From the NCBI RefSeq assembly GCF_900299525.1, contig NZ_OMKA01000029.1, forward strand, positions 172,886 through 236,885: DNA of 64,000 nt. Direction: 5' to 3'. The stretch's first letter is position 1; each line of letters begins with the position of its first letter. Of this stretch, positions 45,198 through 55,401 are shown in pieces. Source of the stretch: Aquimarina sp. Aq78. Lineage in GTDB: Bacteria > Bacteroidota > Bacteroidia > Flavobacteriales > Flavobacteriaceae. The notes beneath the pieces are model-generated. The model did no database searches. It had not been told where the DNA came from and worked only from the letters and a program-made list of their open reading frames with translations. Made by a program: the position numbers and the translations under genes.

Positions 45198-45953
45198 CTA
45201 ATCAAGCTCTTTGTGTTCTTTATAAGGTTTTACCTTTTTCTGAAAAAACTCTACTAATGTTAATCTTTTAGAGTTTTCCAAAAGATCAACAAAATATTCA
45301 TCTTTGGCACAGTAATACATGAAATCGGTTATTAAATCTTCTGGTAATTTTAGCTCATCTACAAAGAAGGTCGTATTAAAAGTTGTTTCTCCTCTTTGCA
45401 CCACTGCATCAAGATCTTCTAATGCTTTGATTCTCTTTAGTTTTTTTAATTTTCCGCTCAGATAATTAATCGGTCTATCAATTATCCCACTTCTTGCTGT
45501 ATAGATTCTTCTTTCGGCTTTTGTTGGCTGTGGCCTATCACTAAATGGAAGGCCTAATGTTCTATTATCTACAAAAGGTTGTAATTCTACAACACCTACA
45601 TCTTTATCGAGGTTACCCGAAAGCTCTATAGTACTTATCTTCACTTGTTCTAATTGTTGCACTATTGGGTATAATACAATTGTAATCTTTTTGTCTTCAA
45701 GCTGATCTTGCTTAACTACAATTGATCGTATTTGATATTGAACAGAAGAAAAAACAATCGAATCCCCTGGACTTGCAGGTATTTCAAAAAAACCCTGCTC
45801 ATCATTTGTTGCACCAATTTCTTTAGTAAAATTTACAATATTAATGGCGTACCCTTGTAGGGAATCAGCAACAATTTTTCCTTGAAGTTTTTCAGATTGA
45901 CCAAAAGTTTGTAATGAAATAATTAGAGGTAGAAATAGTAGTAATCTTGTCAT
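45198..45953 (-). CDS. CarboxypepD_reg-like exported protein, paralogue 2
   Basis: 251 residues, same architecture as its neighbours: signal peptide, KLQGKIVADSLQGYAINIVN domain with IVFSSVQYQIRSIVVKQ, then LEQVKISTIELSGNLDKDV. The C-terminal half differs in sequence but shares length and the DFMYYCAKD segment, comparable to DFLLFCIQT in paralogue 1 and DFIFFAEEN in paralogue 3. Function unknown. Confidence 0.82.
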   Translation of the reverse strand: MTRLLLFLPLIISLQTFGQSEKLQGKIVADSLQGYAINIVNFTKEIGATNDEQGFFEIPASPGDSIVFSSVQYQIRSIVVKQDQLEDKKITIVLYPIVQQLEQVKISTIELSGNLDKDVGVVELQPFVDNRTLGLPFSDRPQPTKAERRIYTARSGIIDRPINYLSGKLKKLKRIKALEDLDAVVQRGETTFNTTFFVDELKLPEDLITDFMYYCAKDEYFVDLLENSKRLTLVEFFQKKVKPYKEHKELD

Positions 45954-46061
45954 ATAAATATCATCAGAAATGATCTTTACATAATACCACTAAATAAAGA
46001 TCTTCTCTACCAAAGACGATATAACTATGATAAAATTACAAAAGCTCCTTCTTGACCTACT

Positions 46062-46850
46062 TTATTTCTTACGATAAAGCTTACTTTGATATGCTAAAAA
46101 CTGTAAAAGATCAAGTTCCTTTCCTGATTCAAAGTATTTTGTATTTAAGCCATTTTCTTCAGCAAAAAAGATAAAATCATTGATTTGATCTATTTCTACT
46201 GCCAGATAATCTTTAAAAAACTCATCATTATATAAATCTCTAACCTTAACATCAATATCTGAAGAGTATTTTTTCTTTTTAGAGGTTTTCTTAGTATTAT
46301 AAACTAGCTTAAAAAGGTTAACAAAATTTAACCCATTAATCATTCTATCTTCCAAGAACACTTTATTTTCTAATGGGGATAACTCATCTGGTCTAAAATC
46401 ATAATCGGTATCATTAATTCTCGAAGACGTCTCTTCTGCTACATCTCCTATTCCACTTTGACTAAATCCTATTTTTTTTACATCTACAGATACATTTCCT
46501 ACTAAGTCATAAGGGGTTACTACAACTTCTTCTAGTTGGTTTACAGACTCGTTAAGAAAAACATTTAATCTTTTAGTATCTACAATTCCTTTATCTACCA
46601 GTATTACAAAATTCTGATATTGCATAGCTACAACTTCTATCCGATCATTAATTCCAGCGCCTATTTTAAATTTTCCATCTTTGGTTGTAATTGTACCTTT
46701 ATTGGTACTGCGATTATAGACGACTACACCTTCTACATCATCTCCAATGGGCGCACTAATTTTTCCATGAATCATAACTCTTGAAGTAATTTGGGCAATA
46801 GAGGTACTAATTATAAAACAAACAAAAAGAACAGATAATTTTATCTTCAT
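46062..46850 (-). CDS. CarboxypepD_reg-like exported protein, paralogue 3
   Basis: 262 residues, signal peptide (LFVCFIISTSIAQ), domain MIHGKISAPIGDDVEGVVVY with IEVVAMQYQNFVILVDKG, link LEEVVVTPYDLVGNVSVDV. It is the first gene of the tandem set in the transcription direction. The three share position, size and plan at low identity, so the duplication is old. Related proteins are common near Bacteroidota surface loci. Confidence 0.82.
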   Translation of the reverse strand: MKIKLSVLFVCFIISTSIAQITSRVMIHGKISAPIGDDVEGVVVYNRSTNKGTITTKDGKFKIGAGINDRIEVVAMQYQNFVILVDKGIVDTKRLNVFLNESVNQLEEVVVTPYDLVGNVSVDVKKIGFSQSGIGDVAEETSSRINDTDYDFRPDELSPLENKVFLEDRMINGLNFVNLFKLVYNTKKTSKKKKYSSDIDVKVRDLYNDEFFKDYLAVEIDQINDFIFFAEENGLNTKYFESGKELDLLQFLAYQSKLYRKK

Positions 46851-46953
46851 AACAAACGAGGTTAATTTTATTTTTTAAGATACTACATTTTTTTATTTTC
46901 ACAGAAGATTTCTAGATAAGAAAACGTTAAACTACTTTTATAAAAAAAATCGA

Positions 46954-47661
46954 ATGACAAACTGTATAATTGCAAGTACATCTACACTTCATGGAAGTGA
47001 AGCTTTAGCATATTTACAAGACACCTTACTAGACTTATACTCAGGTATTGAGGAAATTCTTTTTATACCATATGCTCGTCCGGGAGGAATTTCTCACGAT
47101 GAATATACTATAGGAATCAATAATATTTTTAAAAAAATAAATAAGAGAATAGTTAGCATACATATGTTTTCTGATCCTAAAGAAGCTATAAAAAATGCTA
47201 AGGGTATCTATACCGGAGGCGGAAATACATTTCTATTGGTAGATCAATTATATCGAAATAGAGTTATAGAATCATTAAAAGAAGCTGTTCTTTCTGGAGT
47301 ACCTTATTTGGGAACAAGTGCAGGAAGTAATATTTGTGGTCTTAATATGAAAACGACAAATGATATGCCTATTGTTTACCCTCCAAACTTTGCAACACTG
47401 GGTATTGTACCATTTAATATTAATCCACATTATCTTGATCCTGATCCTAATTCGACACATAAAGGAGAAACCCGAGAAACTCGAATCAAAGAGTTTCATA
47501 ATTTAAACTCACAACCCGTAGTAGGCATACGAGAAGGAAGCTGGCTAAAAGTCTATAACAACAAAATAACTCTGGAAGGAAATTTAAGTGCTAGAATTTT
47601 TGAAAAAGGTAAAGAGCCTTACGAAATAGAAACAGGCAGCTCATTATCAGGATTAAACTAA
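46954..47661 (+). CDS. pepE: Peptidase E (S51 dipeptidase)
   Basis: 235 residues. Cytoplasmic alpha-aspartyl dipeptidase family: IYTGGGNTFLLVDQLY (about 86-101), the catalytic Ser in GTSAGSNICG (about 121-130) and the His segment INPHYLDPDP (about 156-165). It would release N-terminal aspartate from dipeptides. It is followed after 10 bp by a glutaminase, which suggests a small amino-acid-scavenging operon. Confidence 0.92.
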   Translation: MTNCIIASTSTLHGSEALAYLQDTLLDLYSGIEEILFIPYARPGGISHDEYTIGINNIFKKINKRIVSIHMFSDPKEAIKNAKGIYTGGGNTFLLVDQLYRNRVIESLKEAVLSGVPYLGTSAGSNICGLNMKTTNDMPIVYPPNFATLGIVPFNINPHYLDPDPNSTHKGETRETRIKEFHNLNSQPVVGIREGSWLKVYNNKITLEGNLSARIFEKGKEPYEIETGSSLSGLN

Positions 47662-47671
47662 TAATCATACT

Positions 47672-48586
47672 GTGGATTACCAACAAATACTTAACGAAAT
47701 AAAATCTGAGTTCTCGTCTATATCTTATACAGGAAAAGTAGCTTCGTACATTCCTGAATTAGCAAAAATTAAACCTGATAAATTTGGGATGCATCTACAT
47801 TGCATTAATTCTGGTCATTATAACTTTGGAGACAATAATGAACGATTTTCTATTCAAAGTATATCAAAAGTATTTGCTTTAACTATGGCAATGTCATTAT
47901 TAGATGACGAACTATTTAAACGTGTGGATGTAGAGCCTTCTGGAGATCCGTTTAATTCTTTAGTACAATTAGAATATGAAAATGGGGTTCCCAGGAATCC
48001 ATTCATTAATGCAGGCGCTCTTGTGATATGTGACGTTTTAATATCGTTATTAAAGAATCCAAAAAAAGATTTTCTCAATTTTATACATAAAATTACGGGC
48101 AATACCGATATTGATATCAACCCAAAAGTTTTTCAATCTGAAAAAACGTATAGTTACCGTAATGCAGCGGTATTAAATCTAATGAAATCTTTTGGCAATA
48201 TTAAAAATGATATTGAAACCGTTCTTGATTTCTATATCTTCCAATGTTCTATAGAAATGTCTTGTAAAGAACTATCTACTGCATTTATGATATACGCCAA
48301 CAGCGGAAAACGATTATTCGACAATGAGCAAATACTATCATCCAGAAAGGTGAAACGTATTAATGCGATAATGCAGACTTGCGGTTTTTATGATGAAGCC
48401 GGTGAGTTTAGTTATAGAGTAGGTTTACCCGGAAAAAGTGGTGTTGGAGGAGGAATTGTAGCAGTGCACCCAGGTCAATATGCCGTAGCAGTATGGAGTC
48501 CTCCATTGAATCCCAAAGGAAACTCAGAACTTGGGATGCTTGCTTTAGAACGATTAACAACTTTGACTGGGTTATCTATTTTTTAA
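47672..48586 (+). CDS. glsA: Glutaminase
   Basis: Serine-dependent glutaminase (glutamine to glutamate and ammonia), 304 residues, normal length. The Ser-Lys catalytic motif is in FSIQSISKVFALT (about 58-70); NPFINAGALVI (about 109-119) and GLPGKSGVGGGIVA (about 250-263) are family signatures. Starts with GTG at 47672, since no ATG lies in frame before the conserved region. Probably co-transcribed with pepE. Confidence 0.94.
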   Translation: MDYQQILNEIKSEFSSISYTGKVASYIPELAKIKPDKFGMHLHCINSGHYNFGDNNERFSIQSISKVFALTMAMSLLDDELFKRVDVEPSGDPFNSLVQLEYENGVPRNPFINAGALVICDVLISLLKNPKKDFLNFIHKITGNTDIDINPKVFQSEKTYSYRNAAVLNLMKSFGNIKNDIETVLDFYIFQCSIEMSCKELSTAFMIYANSGKRLFDNEQILSSRKVKRINAIMQTCGFYDEAGEFSYRVGLPGKSGVGGGIVAVHPGQYAVAVWSPPLNPKGNSELGMLALERLTTLTGLSIF

Positions 48587-48599
48587 GAATATAGATATC

Positions 48600-49796
48600 T
48601 TAATAATAAGATCCTGTAAAGTAAATTTTAAATAAATACAAAACACCAGATAAAAAATGCAGTATAAAAAGGCTCCATAAAAAAACATTTTTTCTTGAGA
48701 GTCTATCCTTACCCCATAATTTAGGAATCAAAAAAGCTACGGTAGTTAACATCAATAAGTAGGCGCAAATTACATTTTGCCAGACAAGATTACCATGATA
48801 TCTTCTTGGTCCAGTTTCTATAAAAAAGGCACTTATTAGTATCCCAATAAGTGTTAAATAAAAAGCAAACATAAATGGTTTGAACTTTAGAATTTCTTTA
48901 TAGTATGTAATAGTAGCTATAGGAAATGCGAAAGAAAACAAAAAAGCTATCGGAACATACCAACCAGGTACATAATGCCTTAGAAGTTCAAAAGGTGAGC
49001 CAATTGTTATAGAGCTTTTTTCTACTTGAAAAGATCCGATTTGATAATGATAAATACTAACATATTGAGCTAACAAAAAAACTACGCCAATAAAAACCGG
49101 AAACAATTTAATTGCATATTTTTTGTATTCATGTATTTTAAAATCCATAAGAACCAAAAAAACAGTAACCGGGATAAACACAAAAATAAATGATGGTTTT
49201 ATTAAAATATTAAGAACAACTAATAAGGCTACAATCAAAATGTCTTTATTAAAAAAAGATGCATCTCTACTGTCGAATAATCTAAGCTGTCTCCAAAAAA
49301 GTAATATTGCGAAAGGAAATACAGCAATAATCGTAGAGTTATGCCAAACGACCGATGGAGTTCTTCCTAAATACATTTTTTCTAAAAAAAAGAAATTATA
49401 GATGTCAGGAATAGCAAAACAAAACAAAAGTGCAAAGGATATCATTTTCACTACAACTTCTTTATATTCATGCTTTAAATCTAAAGTCAATTTAAAAATT
49501 ATTTCTTTAGAAACTATATATTTCCCTACTGTTGCTAACGACAGTATCACAGCTGCAACAAAGAGCATTAGAGAAACATTACTAGAAAAAAAGGAGAGCA
49601 CATTAACAACAAAAAAAAACAAAAAATGTGGTGAATACGAAGCTTCACCAGAATTAATCCTTACTATCGATTGAATATGATTTGGAATATCTGTATTGAG
49701 ATAATTTGCAATGGCCATAAAAAGTGTTAGAAATAATATAAAAATTAAGATAACATCAAAATTTTTATATTTCGTAAATTCATTAATTGTACTCAT
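48600..49796 (-). CDS. Multi-pass membrane protein, GT-C-like
   Basis: 398 residues with about ten membrane helices. The first loop contains NYLNTDIPNHIQSIVRINSG, where an Asp after the first helix sits as in GT-C glycosyltransferases. No other motif is clear and there is no TPR domain. It is the last gene of the minus-strand glycan operon, 27 bp after the TPR-bearing neighbour. It could be a glycosyltransferase or polymerase; the assignment rests on topology and context. Confidence 0.6.
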   Translation of the reverse strand: MSTINEFTKYKNFDVILIFILFLTLFMAIANYLNTDIPNHIQSIVRINSGEASYSPHFLFFFVVNVLSFFSSNVSLMLFVAAVILSLATVGKYIVSKEIIFKLTLDLKHEYKEVVVKMISFALLFCFAIPDIYNFFFLEKMYLGRTPSVVWHNSTIIAVFPFAILLFWRQLRLFDSRDASFFNKDILIVALLVVLNILIKPSFIFVFIPVTVFLVLMDFKIHEYKKYAIKLFPVFIGVVFLLAQYVSIYHYQIGSFQVEKSSITIGSPFELLRHYVPGWYVPIAFLFSFAFPIATITYYKEILKFKPFMFAFYLTLIGILISAFFIETGPRRYHGNLVWQNVICAYLLMLTTVAFLIPKLWGKDRLSRKNVFLWSLFILHFLSGVLYLFKIYFTGSYY

Positions 49797-49823
49797 TCTT
49801 TTTTACTTCTAATTTTAAAATAA

Positions 49824-51836
49824 TCATGGATTTAATTTACTTTCTGACCATTTTAAATTGTTCTTAGCCAATTGATAATTCGGATCTATCTCCAGAGCCT
49901 TTTCACAAGCCTTAATAGCACTTCTATATTGCTTAAGAGCATTATATGATGAGCATATGTTATTATATGCCACAACATTATTCGGCTCTAAATCAAGCAA
50001 TTCCTTACTAACTTCTATACATTTATCAAAATATCCTAATTTGTAATAATTATAGCTTAGATTGAGATATTCTTTTGGAGTTAGTTTTCTGTTTTTTCTT
50101 CTATCTGTACCTATAAGGGATGCCTTAAGATTATTTTGAGCTAACTGCATTTGAGGTTTAATTAACAAAGATCTTTCGCAAGCGGTTTTAGCTTCATCGT
50201 ACATCGATAGCTTATTATAAGCAGAACATAGATTATTATATGCAATATTACTGTTAGGATCTAAAGAAATAACCTTTTTTGAAGCTTCAATACTTTTAAA
50301 ATAATCTTTCTTTTCATAGTGTAATAGGCTTAATCTTAAATACTCATCAACAGATAGTTTCTCTGTTAATTCCCTCTCTGATGTTTGTGTATCAAACTCA
50401 GCTTGATGCCCATTTTTAAAAATTTTAAAATAATCATTATCTATTATTTTAAAATTTTGTCTATCGGTTTTAGGCCTAGTTAGAATATAGTCATAATCAT
50501 ATTTTTCCACATCATAATATTGAATTATATAACGTATAGGAGAATTATTAATATTACGCAATGGAAGGTTTAGTAAATCCCTGGAGTAATCTCTTGGGAT
50601 ATAATCTAATAATATAGTTTTTTTATTAGGGATTTTTTCTGATATCTCTTTATATGCTTTTTGTTCTCTGTTTACATTATGTAAATCAATATTATTTCTT
50701 TCGGTTATCCATTGATTTGATATTTTAATAGTAAAAAAAAACAAAAAACATAATCCACCTACTTGTACATATCTAACTATACTTTTTGTTTCTTTAACTA
50801 AAAAAAGAATATAAAAATAGAACAGAGGAGACATTGTTCTAATCTCTCTCCATCCAAAAGCATCGTATAGTAAAAAGAGTAATAAAAAATTCAATATTCC
50901 TATGAGTGCTAATGAAATAGTAAGCTTTGACTTATATTTAACTGCTTTAAATGTAAAGTAAGCTACGGTTCCAAAATTTATATACTTCATGGATTTGTAT
51001 ACCAAATCACCTTCTCTACCAAAAAAATAAAATTTAATATTTTCAAAAAAATGACTAAACAATGAAATAAATATATTTCCTATCTCACCATTGTTGAATA
51101 AAGTAATTATTGAAGAAAAATAATTAGGAACTGGTTCTGTAAATAGTTTTGTAAAAACAAGGGATAATATAACTCCAAAAAAAAACAACAATGAATATGT
51201 AATTAATTGTCTTTTTGATTTTGATACTGGTATCAACCCTATTAACCAAAAGAACCATAAACTACGAAATATTCCTGAAATGAAAATTGTTAGAATAAAC
51301 AAAACAATATATAGTTTATTATCATCCTTGTTATAAATATGATAAATCAAAACACTTATTACTAACGCTATAAAGATATGGATTACCTCTTGCATATATG
51401 TAAATGCATAAAGAGGAAAGAAAGGAAAAAGTAGTACAATAATAGTAAACCACAACTTATGAGTTATAGTAATTGATTGTATAAACCATACTAATAGAAT
51501 AGAAATTAAAATTATAATGAAATTAAAAGAAATTAAACTTATATTACTCCAATCAAAAAAACCTGCAATTGTACCATGTAATAATGGATAGCCAATACCG
51601 TGAGCATCTGCACCAAAAACAACACTCCCTTCTCCACCAAATGTTAATGCTGCTTCTAGCGTGTCATTTTGAATGAATGAATATGTATTAATAAAATAAA
51701 AAAACTCATCACTCCAAACAGGATGATAATTCATTGTAATAGCATTTATTAATTCTGAATAATTAAAAAGCACACCATACAAAACAATTACCCCTAATAT
51801 GATATCGATATGTGTTTTATATTTGTTAATATTCAT
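49824..51836 (-). CDS. GT-C-like membrane protein with C-terminal TPR repeats
   Basis: 670 residues. About eleven membrane helices occupy 1-390; the first loop has WSDEFFYFINTYSF (about 41-54) with the acidic pair typical of GT-C enzymes. A soluble part follows and then TPRs from about 490 to the end (NIAYNNLCSAYNKLSMYDEA, VVAYNNICSSYNALKQY). The TPR part is nearly identical to that of the next protein (51940-54171), down to long runs of shared nucleotides. Likely a polyprenyl-phosphate-sugar-dependent transferase; acceptor unknown. Confidence 0.75.
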   Translation of the reverse strand: MNINKYKTHIDIILGVIVLYGVLFNYSELINAITMNYHPVWSDEFFYFINTYSFIQNDTLEAALTFGGEGSVVFGADAHGIGYPLLHGTIAGFFDWSNISLISFNFIIILISILLVWFIQSITITHKLWFTIIVLLFPFFPLYAFTYMQEVIHIFIALVISVLIYHIYNKDDNKLYIVLFILTIFISGIFRSLWFFWLIGLIPVSKSKRQLITYSLLFFFGVILSLVFTKLFTEPVPNYFSSIITLFNNGEIGNIFISLFSHFFENIKFYFFGREGDLVYKSMKYINFGTVAYFTFKAVKYKSKLTISLALIGILNFLLLFLLYDAFGWREIRTMSPLFYFYILFLVKETKSIVRYVQVGGLCFLFFFTIKISNQWITERNNIDLHNVNREQKAYKEISEKIPNKKTILLDYIPRDYSRDLLNLPLRNINNSPIRYIIQYYDVEKYDYDYILTRPKTDRQNFKIIDNDYFKIFKNGHQAEFDTQTSERELTEKLSVDEYLRLSLLHYEKKDYFKSIEASKKVISLDPNSNIAYNNLCSAYNKLSMYDEAKTACERSLLIKPQMQLAQNNLKASLIGTDRRKNRKLTPKEYLNLSYNYYKLGYFDKCIEVSKELLDLEPNNVVAYNNICSSYNALKQYRSAIKACEKALEIDPNYQLAKNNLKWSESKLNP

Positions 51837-51939
51837 TATACATCAATTCAATCATTGAAATGGTTTAAACTTTCTTAACTTTAACGAAAATAATATTTAA
51901 TTACTATATATATTTTGTTTACTCGTTCTGTTTCAAAAA

Positions 51940-54171
51940 TTATTTGACTAATTCTTTCTTAGCCCATTTTAAGTTATTTATAGCTAGTTGATAATCCGGA
52001 TCTATCTCTAGAGCTTTTTCACAAGCCTTAATAGCTTCGTTATATTTTTTAAGAGCGGCATAAGATGAACATATATTATTATATGCCACTACGCTATTCG
52101 GTTCTAATTCTAGCAATTCCATACTAACCTTTATACACTTGTTATACTCCATTAATTTGTAATAATTATAGCTTAGATTGAGATATTCTTTTGGAGTTAG
52201 TTTTCTGTTTTTTCTTCTATCAATACCACTAAGGGATGCCTTAAGATTATTTTGAGCTAACTGCATTTGAGGTTTAATTAATAAGGATTTTTCACAAGCG
52301 GTTTTAGCTTTATCGTACATCAATAACTCATTATAAGCAGAACATAGATTATTATATGCAATATTATTGTTAGGGTCTAAAGAAACAACTTTTCTTGAAG
52401 CCTCAATACTTTTAAAATAATCTTTCTTTTTATAGTACAATAAGCTTAATTCTACATATCCATTTACTGAAGGTGTTTTAGCTATTTTTTGTTCCAATTC
52501 TAACACATGTTTATCTGTTTGAATATTATTTTTAACGATATAACAAATTGGAATACCATCCACTTTTATTTTGTGCACAGTGTTTTCTGGAGACCAGTTT
52601 ACATTGATATCTTTTTTGTATTTAGCCTCTGTTAACATTATAATAGAATAATCCCAATTTGGAGAATTTCTTCTTTCCAATACATATTTTAAGTTTGGAA
52701 TTTTACCTAGATAGTAAGATGCTTTTGATTGTTCTCCATAGTACATTCTTACTTTTGCAGGAGAATTGTTATCAAATTCAGAACTTACATTATCCTTAAG
52801 CCAATTTATTGCTGGTTTTATCCCAAATCCCCAATAATCTATTTCATAATTTCCATAAGCTCCTTTTACTCCACCGATAACAGGACTATAGTATGAGGAT
52901 TGTAAAGGATGGTTAATAATCATAAATTGTAGTGGTTGCAATAACAACATGCCTAACACTATAAATACTGCCCACCTAATCTTTGTTTGGGTTATTAATT
53001 TAAAAAGTTTAAAATAAGCTAATACAGATAATACAATTATTGGAGGTACAACAAACAAAAACTGCCTAGAATTACTATAACTATTTACATTACCTATGAC
53101 TATGAGTAATAAAGGGAAAATTGCTGTAAACAATATAATTGAGTAGTATACTTTTTCATTCTTCGTTTGTTTAAAATAAAGTAATGGTATCAAAATCATT
53201 CCTGTAATTATATGCAAAGGCATCTGAAGAATAAGTAAACTCTTAAAAGCATAATACCATGGCATTTCAAAACTACTTCGCCACTCACCTTCAAATAATT
53301 GTGTACTTATAAACCCATTAAATTCTTTAGCTTTAAACAATATCTCTAAAGGCACCATTATTGGGTTCGTCTGAGCATAAGGCCAAAAAATACTCGTTGC
53401 TAAATAAGAAAAGATGCAAATTGCAATAGTTTTACCAGCAAGTAACAGAGAATCTTTTATTTCAATTTTTTTAAAATTTGACTTATAATTTTCAATAAAC
53501 CACCAAATAAAAACAGCCAACAAAACATATCCAATAACCATGAGGCCCGCAACTCTGATATTAATAAGCAAAGAAATATTGAGTATTAAAAAAAATGCCC
53601 TCTTTAAGGTAACAACAGGGAGTTCTTTTAACAATTTGACAATATGAAATATCGAAAACATATAAAATGCCGCTGCAGGAATATCTTTTGGATTGTTCAT
53701 AGAATGTCCAAATAATACAGGAGTAAGCACCATAAACACAAGTGTTAACAATCCGACTTTCCATCCTCCCAGTTCTTTTCCTAATAAACCACAAAATAGA
53801 AATAACAAAAAACCAAATATGGAATTAATCATATTATTAAACTCATACACTCCAAAGAAGGAAAAATATTGGTGTAAAAAATTGGAAACCAAATCAAAAA
53901 AACCTCCAAAACCATTCATTCCTCTTATTAAGTGTAACTCACTATCAGATATATTTATATATTTTCCTTCATCATTAATTGGGCTTAATGCTGCTGAATC
54001 ATCAATCCCCTTAAAATAATTCAATATGCGTTTTCCATGATCATTATGAAATCTAGTATCTTCTGTGATACCATAATCAAAACTCAAAAAAGTCATCATA
54101 AAACCTATCAAAACTGCAGCTAGAATAAACCCATTACGATAAGTGAATTTTTGAGGAAAATTAAATTTCAT
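51940..54171 (-). CDS. GT39-like membrane glycosyltransferase with C-terminal TPR repeats
   Basis: 743 residues. About eleven helices; the first periplasmic loop holds ITEDTRFHNDHGKRILNYF (about 35-53) with the Glu-Asp pair expected in GT39/PMT-like enzymes, and NNPKDIPAAAFYMF (about 159-172) resembles the second conserved loop. TPRs fill about 570-743 (IAYNNLCSAYNELLMYDKA, VVAYNNICSSYAALKKY). The stop lies 103 bp before the next gene. Its start is 5 bp from the aminotransferase stop, so the two are in one operon. Confidence 0.8.
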   Translation of the reverse strand: MKFNFPQKFTYRNGFILAAVLIGFMMTFLSFDYGITEDTRFHNDHGKRILNYFKGIDDSAALSPINDEGKYINISDSELHLIRGMNGFGGFFDLVSNFLHQYFSFFGVYEFNNMINSIFGFLLFLFCGLLGKELGGWKVGLLTLVFMVLTPVLFGHSMNNPKDIPAAAFYMFSIFHIVKLLKELPVVTLKRAFFLILNISLLINIRVAGLMVIGYVLLAVFIWWFIENYKSNFKKIEIKDSLLLAGKTIAICIFSYLATSIFWPYAQTNPIMVPLEILFKAKEFNGFISTQLFEGEWRSSFEMPWYYAFKSLLILQMPLHIITGMILIPLLYFKQTKNEKVYYSIILFTAIFPLLLIVIGNVNSYSNSRQFLFVVPPIIVLSVLAYFKLFKLITQTKIRWAVFIVLGMLLLQPLQFMIINHPLQSSYYSPVIGGVKGAYGNYEIDYWGFGIKPAINWLKDNVSSEFDNNSPAKVRMYYGEQSKASYYLGKIPNLKYVLERRNSPNWDYSIIMLTEAKYKKDINVNWSPENTVHKIKVDGIPICYIVKNNIQTDKHVLELEQKIAKTPSVNGYVELSLLYYKKKDYFKSIEASRKVVSLDPNNNIAYNNLCSAYNELLMYDKAKTACEKSLLIKPQMQLAQNNLKASLSGIDRRKNRKLTPKEYLNLSYNYYKLMEYNKCIKVSMELLELEPNSVVAYNNICSSYAALKKYNEAIKACEKALEIDPDYQLAINNLKWAKKELVK

Positions 54172-54176
54172 AAAGA

Positions 54177-55313
54177 TTATCTTTTTCTAAAAAAACTTAT
54201 TATTAAATTAATTATTCTATTTTGATCCTCTATATCTAATTCATAATACAATGGTAATCGCAATAATTGATCTGCAAAAGTATCACAATTTTCAAGTCCT
54301 ATAGATTTGTATTTGTTTACATAAAATGGACTTTTATGTAATGATAAATAATGAAAAACAGCATGTACACTATTATCTTTCAAAAACAAAATTAACTGGC
54401 TTCGTTCTTCAATATTTTTGCACACTATATAGAATAAATGACCATTTGAAGTAGCGTAACTAGGAATTTCAGGTAATTTTAATACACCTTCTTCTTCAAG
54501 TTGTTTTAAGCCATTATAATAATTATCCCATAAAACCTTTCGTCTAGATTGAATCTTTTGTAAATTTTCTAATTGTGCAAACAAAAAGGCTGCTGTGACG
54601 TCCGATGGTAAGAATGAAGATCCTACGTCAACCCAAGAATACTTATCCGTTTCCCCTCTAAAAAAAGCAGATCGATTAGTACCTTTTTCCCAAATAATCT
54701 CTGCTCTCTCATCGAATCGTTCATCATTTATAACCAGCATCCCTCCTTCTCCTGAAATGATATTTTTGGTTTCGTGAAAAGAAAATGTTGCTAAATGAGC
54801 TATACTTCCCAAAGGTTTATCTTTGTAATATGAATCTATCGCTTGAGCGGCATCTTCGATTACAAATAAATTATTCTTATTAGCAACATCCATAATCAAG
54901 TCCATATCACAGGCTGTTCCTGCATAATGTACTACAACAATAGCCTTTGTTTTTGCAGTTATTAATGCTTCTAAAGATGTTGCATCTATATTTGGATTAT
55001 TTTTATTACTATCAGCAAAAATAATCTTAGCTCCACGCAAAACAAAAGCATTCGCCGTAGATACAAATGTATAGGAAGGCATAATTACTTCATCTCCTGG
55101 TTCGATATCAACTAAAATTGCTGTCATTTCTAGTGCATCTGTACAAGAAGAGGTTAACAAACAATTTCTAAAACCAATTATTTCTTTAAAAAAATCATGG
55201 CACTTTTGAGTATAATATCCATTTCCAGAAATTTTACCTCTATTTACTGCATCTTTAATATAATACAGTTCATCTCCCGTCATATAAGGTTTATTAAAAG
55301 GAATCAAAGGCAT
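54177..55313 (-). CDS. wecE: dTDP-4-amino-4,6-dideoxygalactose transaminase-like (DegT/DnrJ)
   Basis: 378-residue PLP sugar aminotransferase. IPFNKPYMTGDELYYIKDAV (about 4-23) and the segment SGNGYYTQKCHDFF match WecE/RffA more than other DegT members. The cofactor Lys is in SFHETKNIISGEGGM (about 183-197) and the aspartate in IEDAAQAIDS (about 157-166). It would make dTDP-Fuc4N from the 4-keto-6-deoxy sugar nucleotide. The early dTDP-sugar genes (rmlAB) are not in the window. Confidence 0.85.
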   Translation of the reverse strand: MPLIPFNKPYMTGDELYYIKDAVNRGKISGNGYYTQKCHDFFKEIIGFRNCLLTSSCTDALEMTAILVDIEPGDEVIMPSYTFVSTANAFVLRGAKIIFADSNKNNPNIDATSLEALITAKTKAIVVVHYAGTACDMDLIMDVANKNNLFVIEDAAQAIDSYYKDKPLGSIAHLATFSFHETKNIISGEGGMLVINDERFDERAEIIWEKGTNRSAFFRGETDKYSWVDVGSSFLPSDVTAAFLFAQLENLQKIQSRRKVLWDNYYNGLKQLEEEGVLKLPEIPSYATSNGHLFYIVCKNIEERSQLILFLKDNSVHAVFHYLSLHKSPFYVNKYKSIGLENCDTFADQLLRLPLYYELDIEDQNRIINLIISFFRKR

Positions 55314-55401
55314 TTATTTTTTTATTTGGAAAACACAAATTAAATATTTTTTATCTAAAAACAATATATTCGAAATAATGCAGCTAACAAATATTTTTGA
55401 A

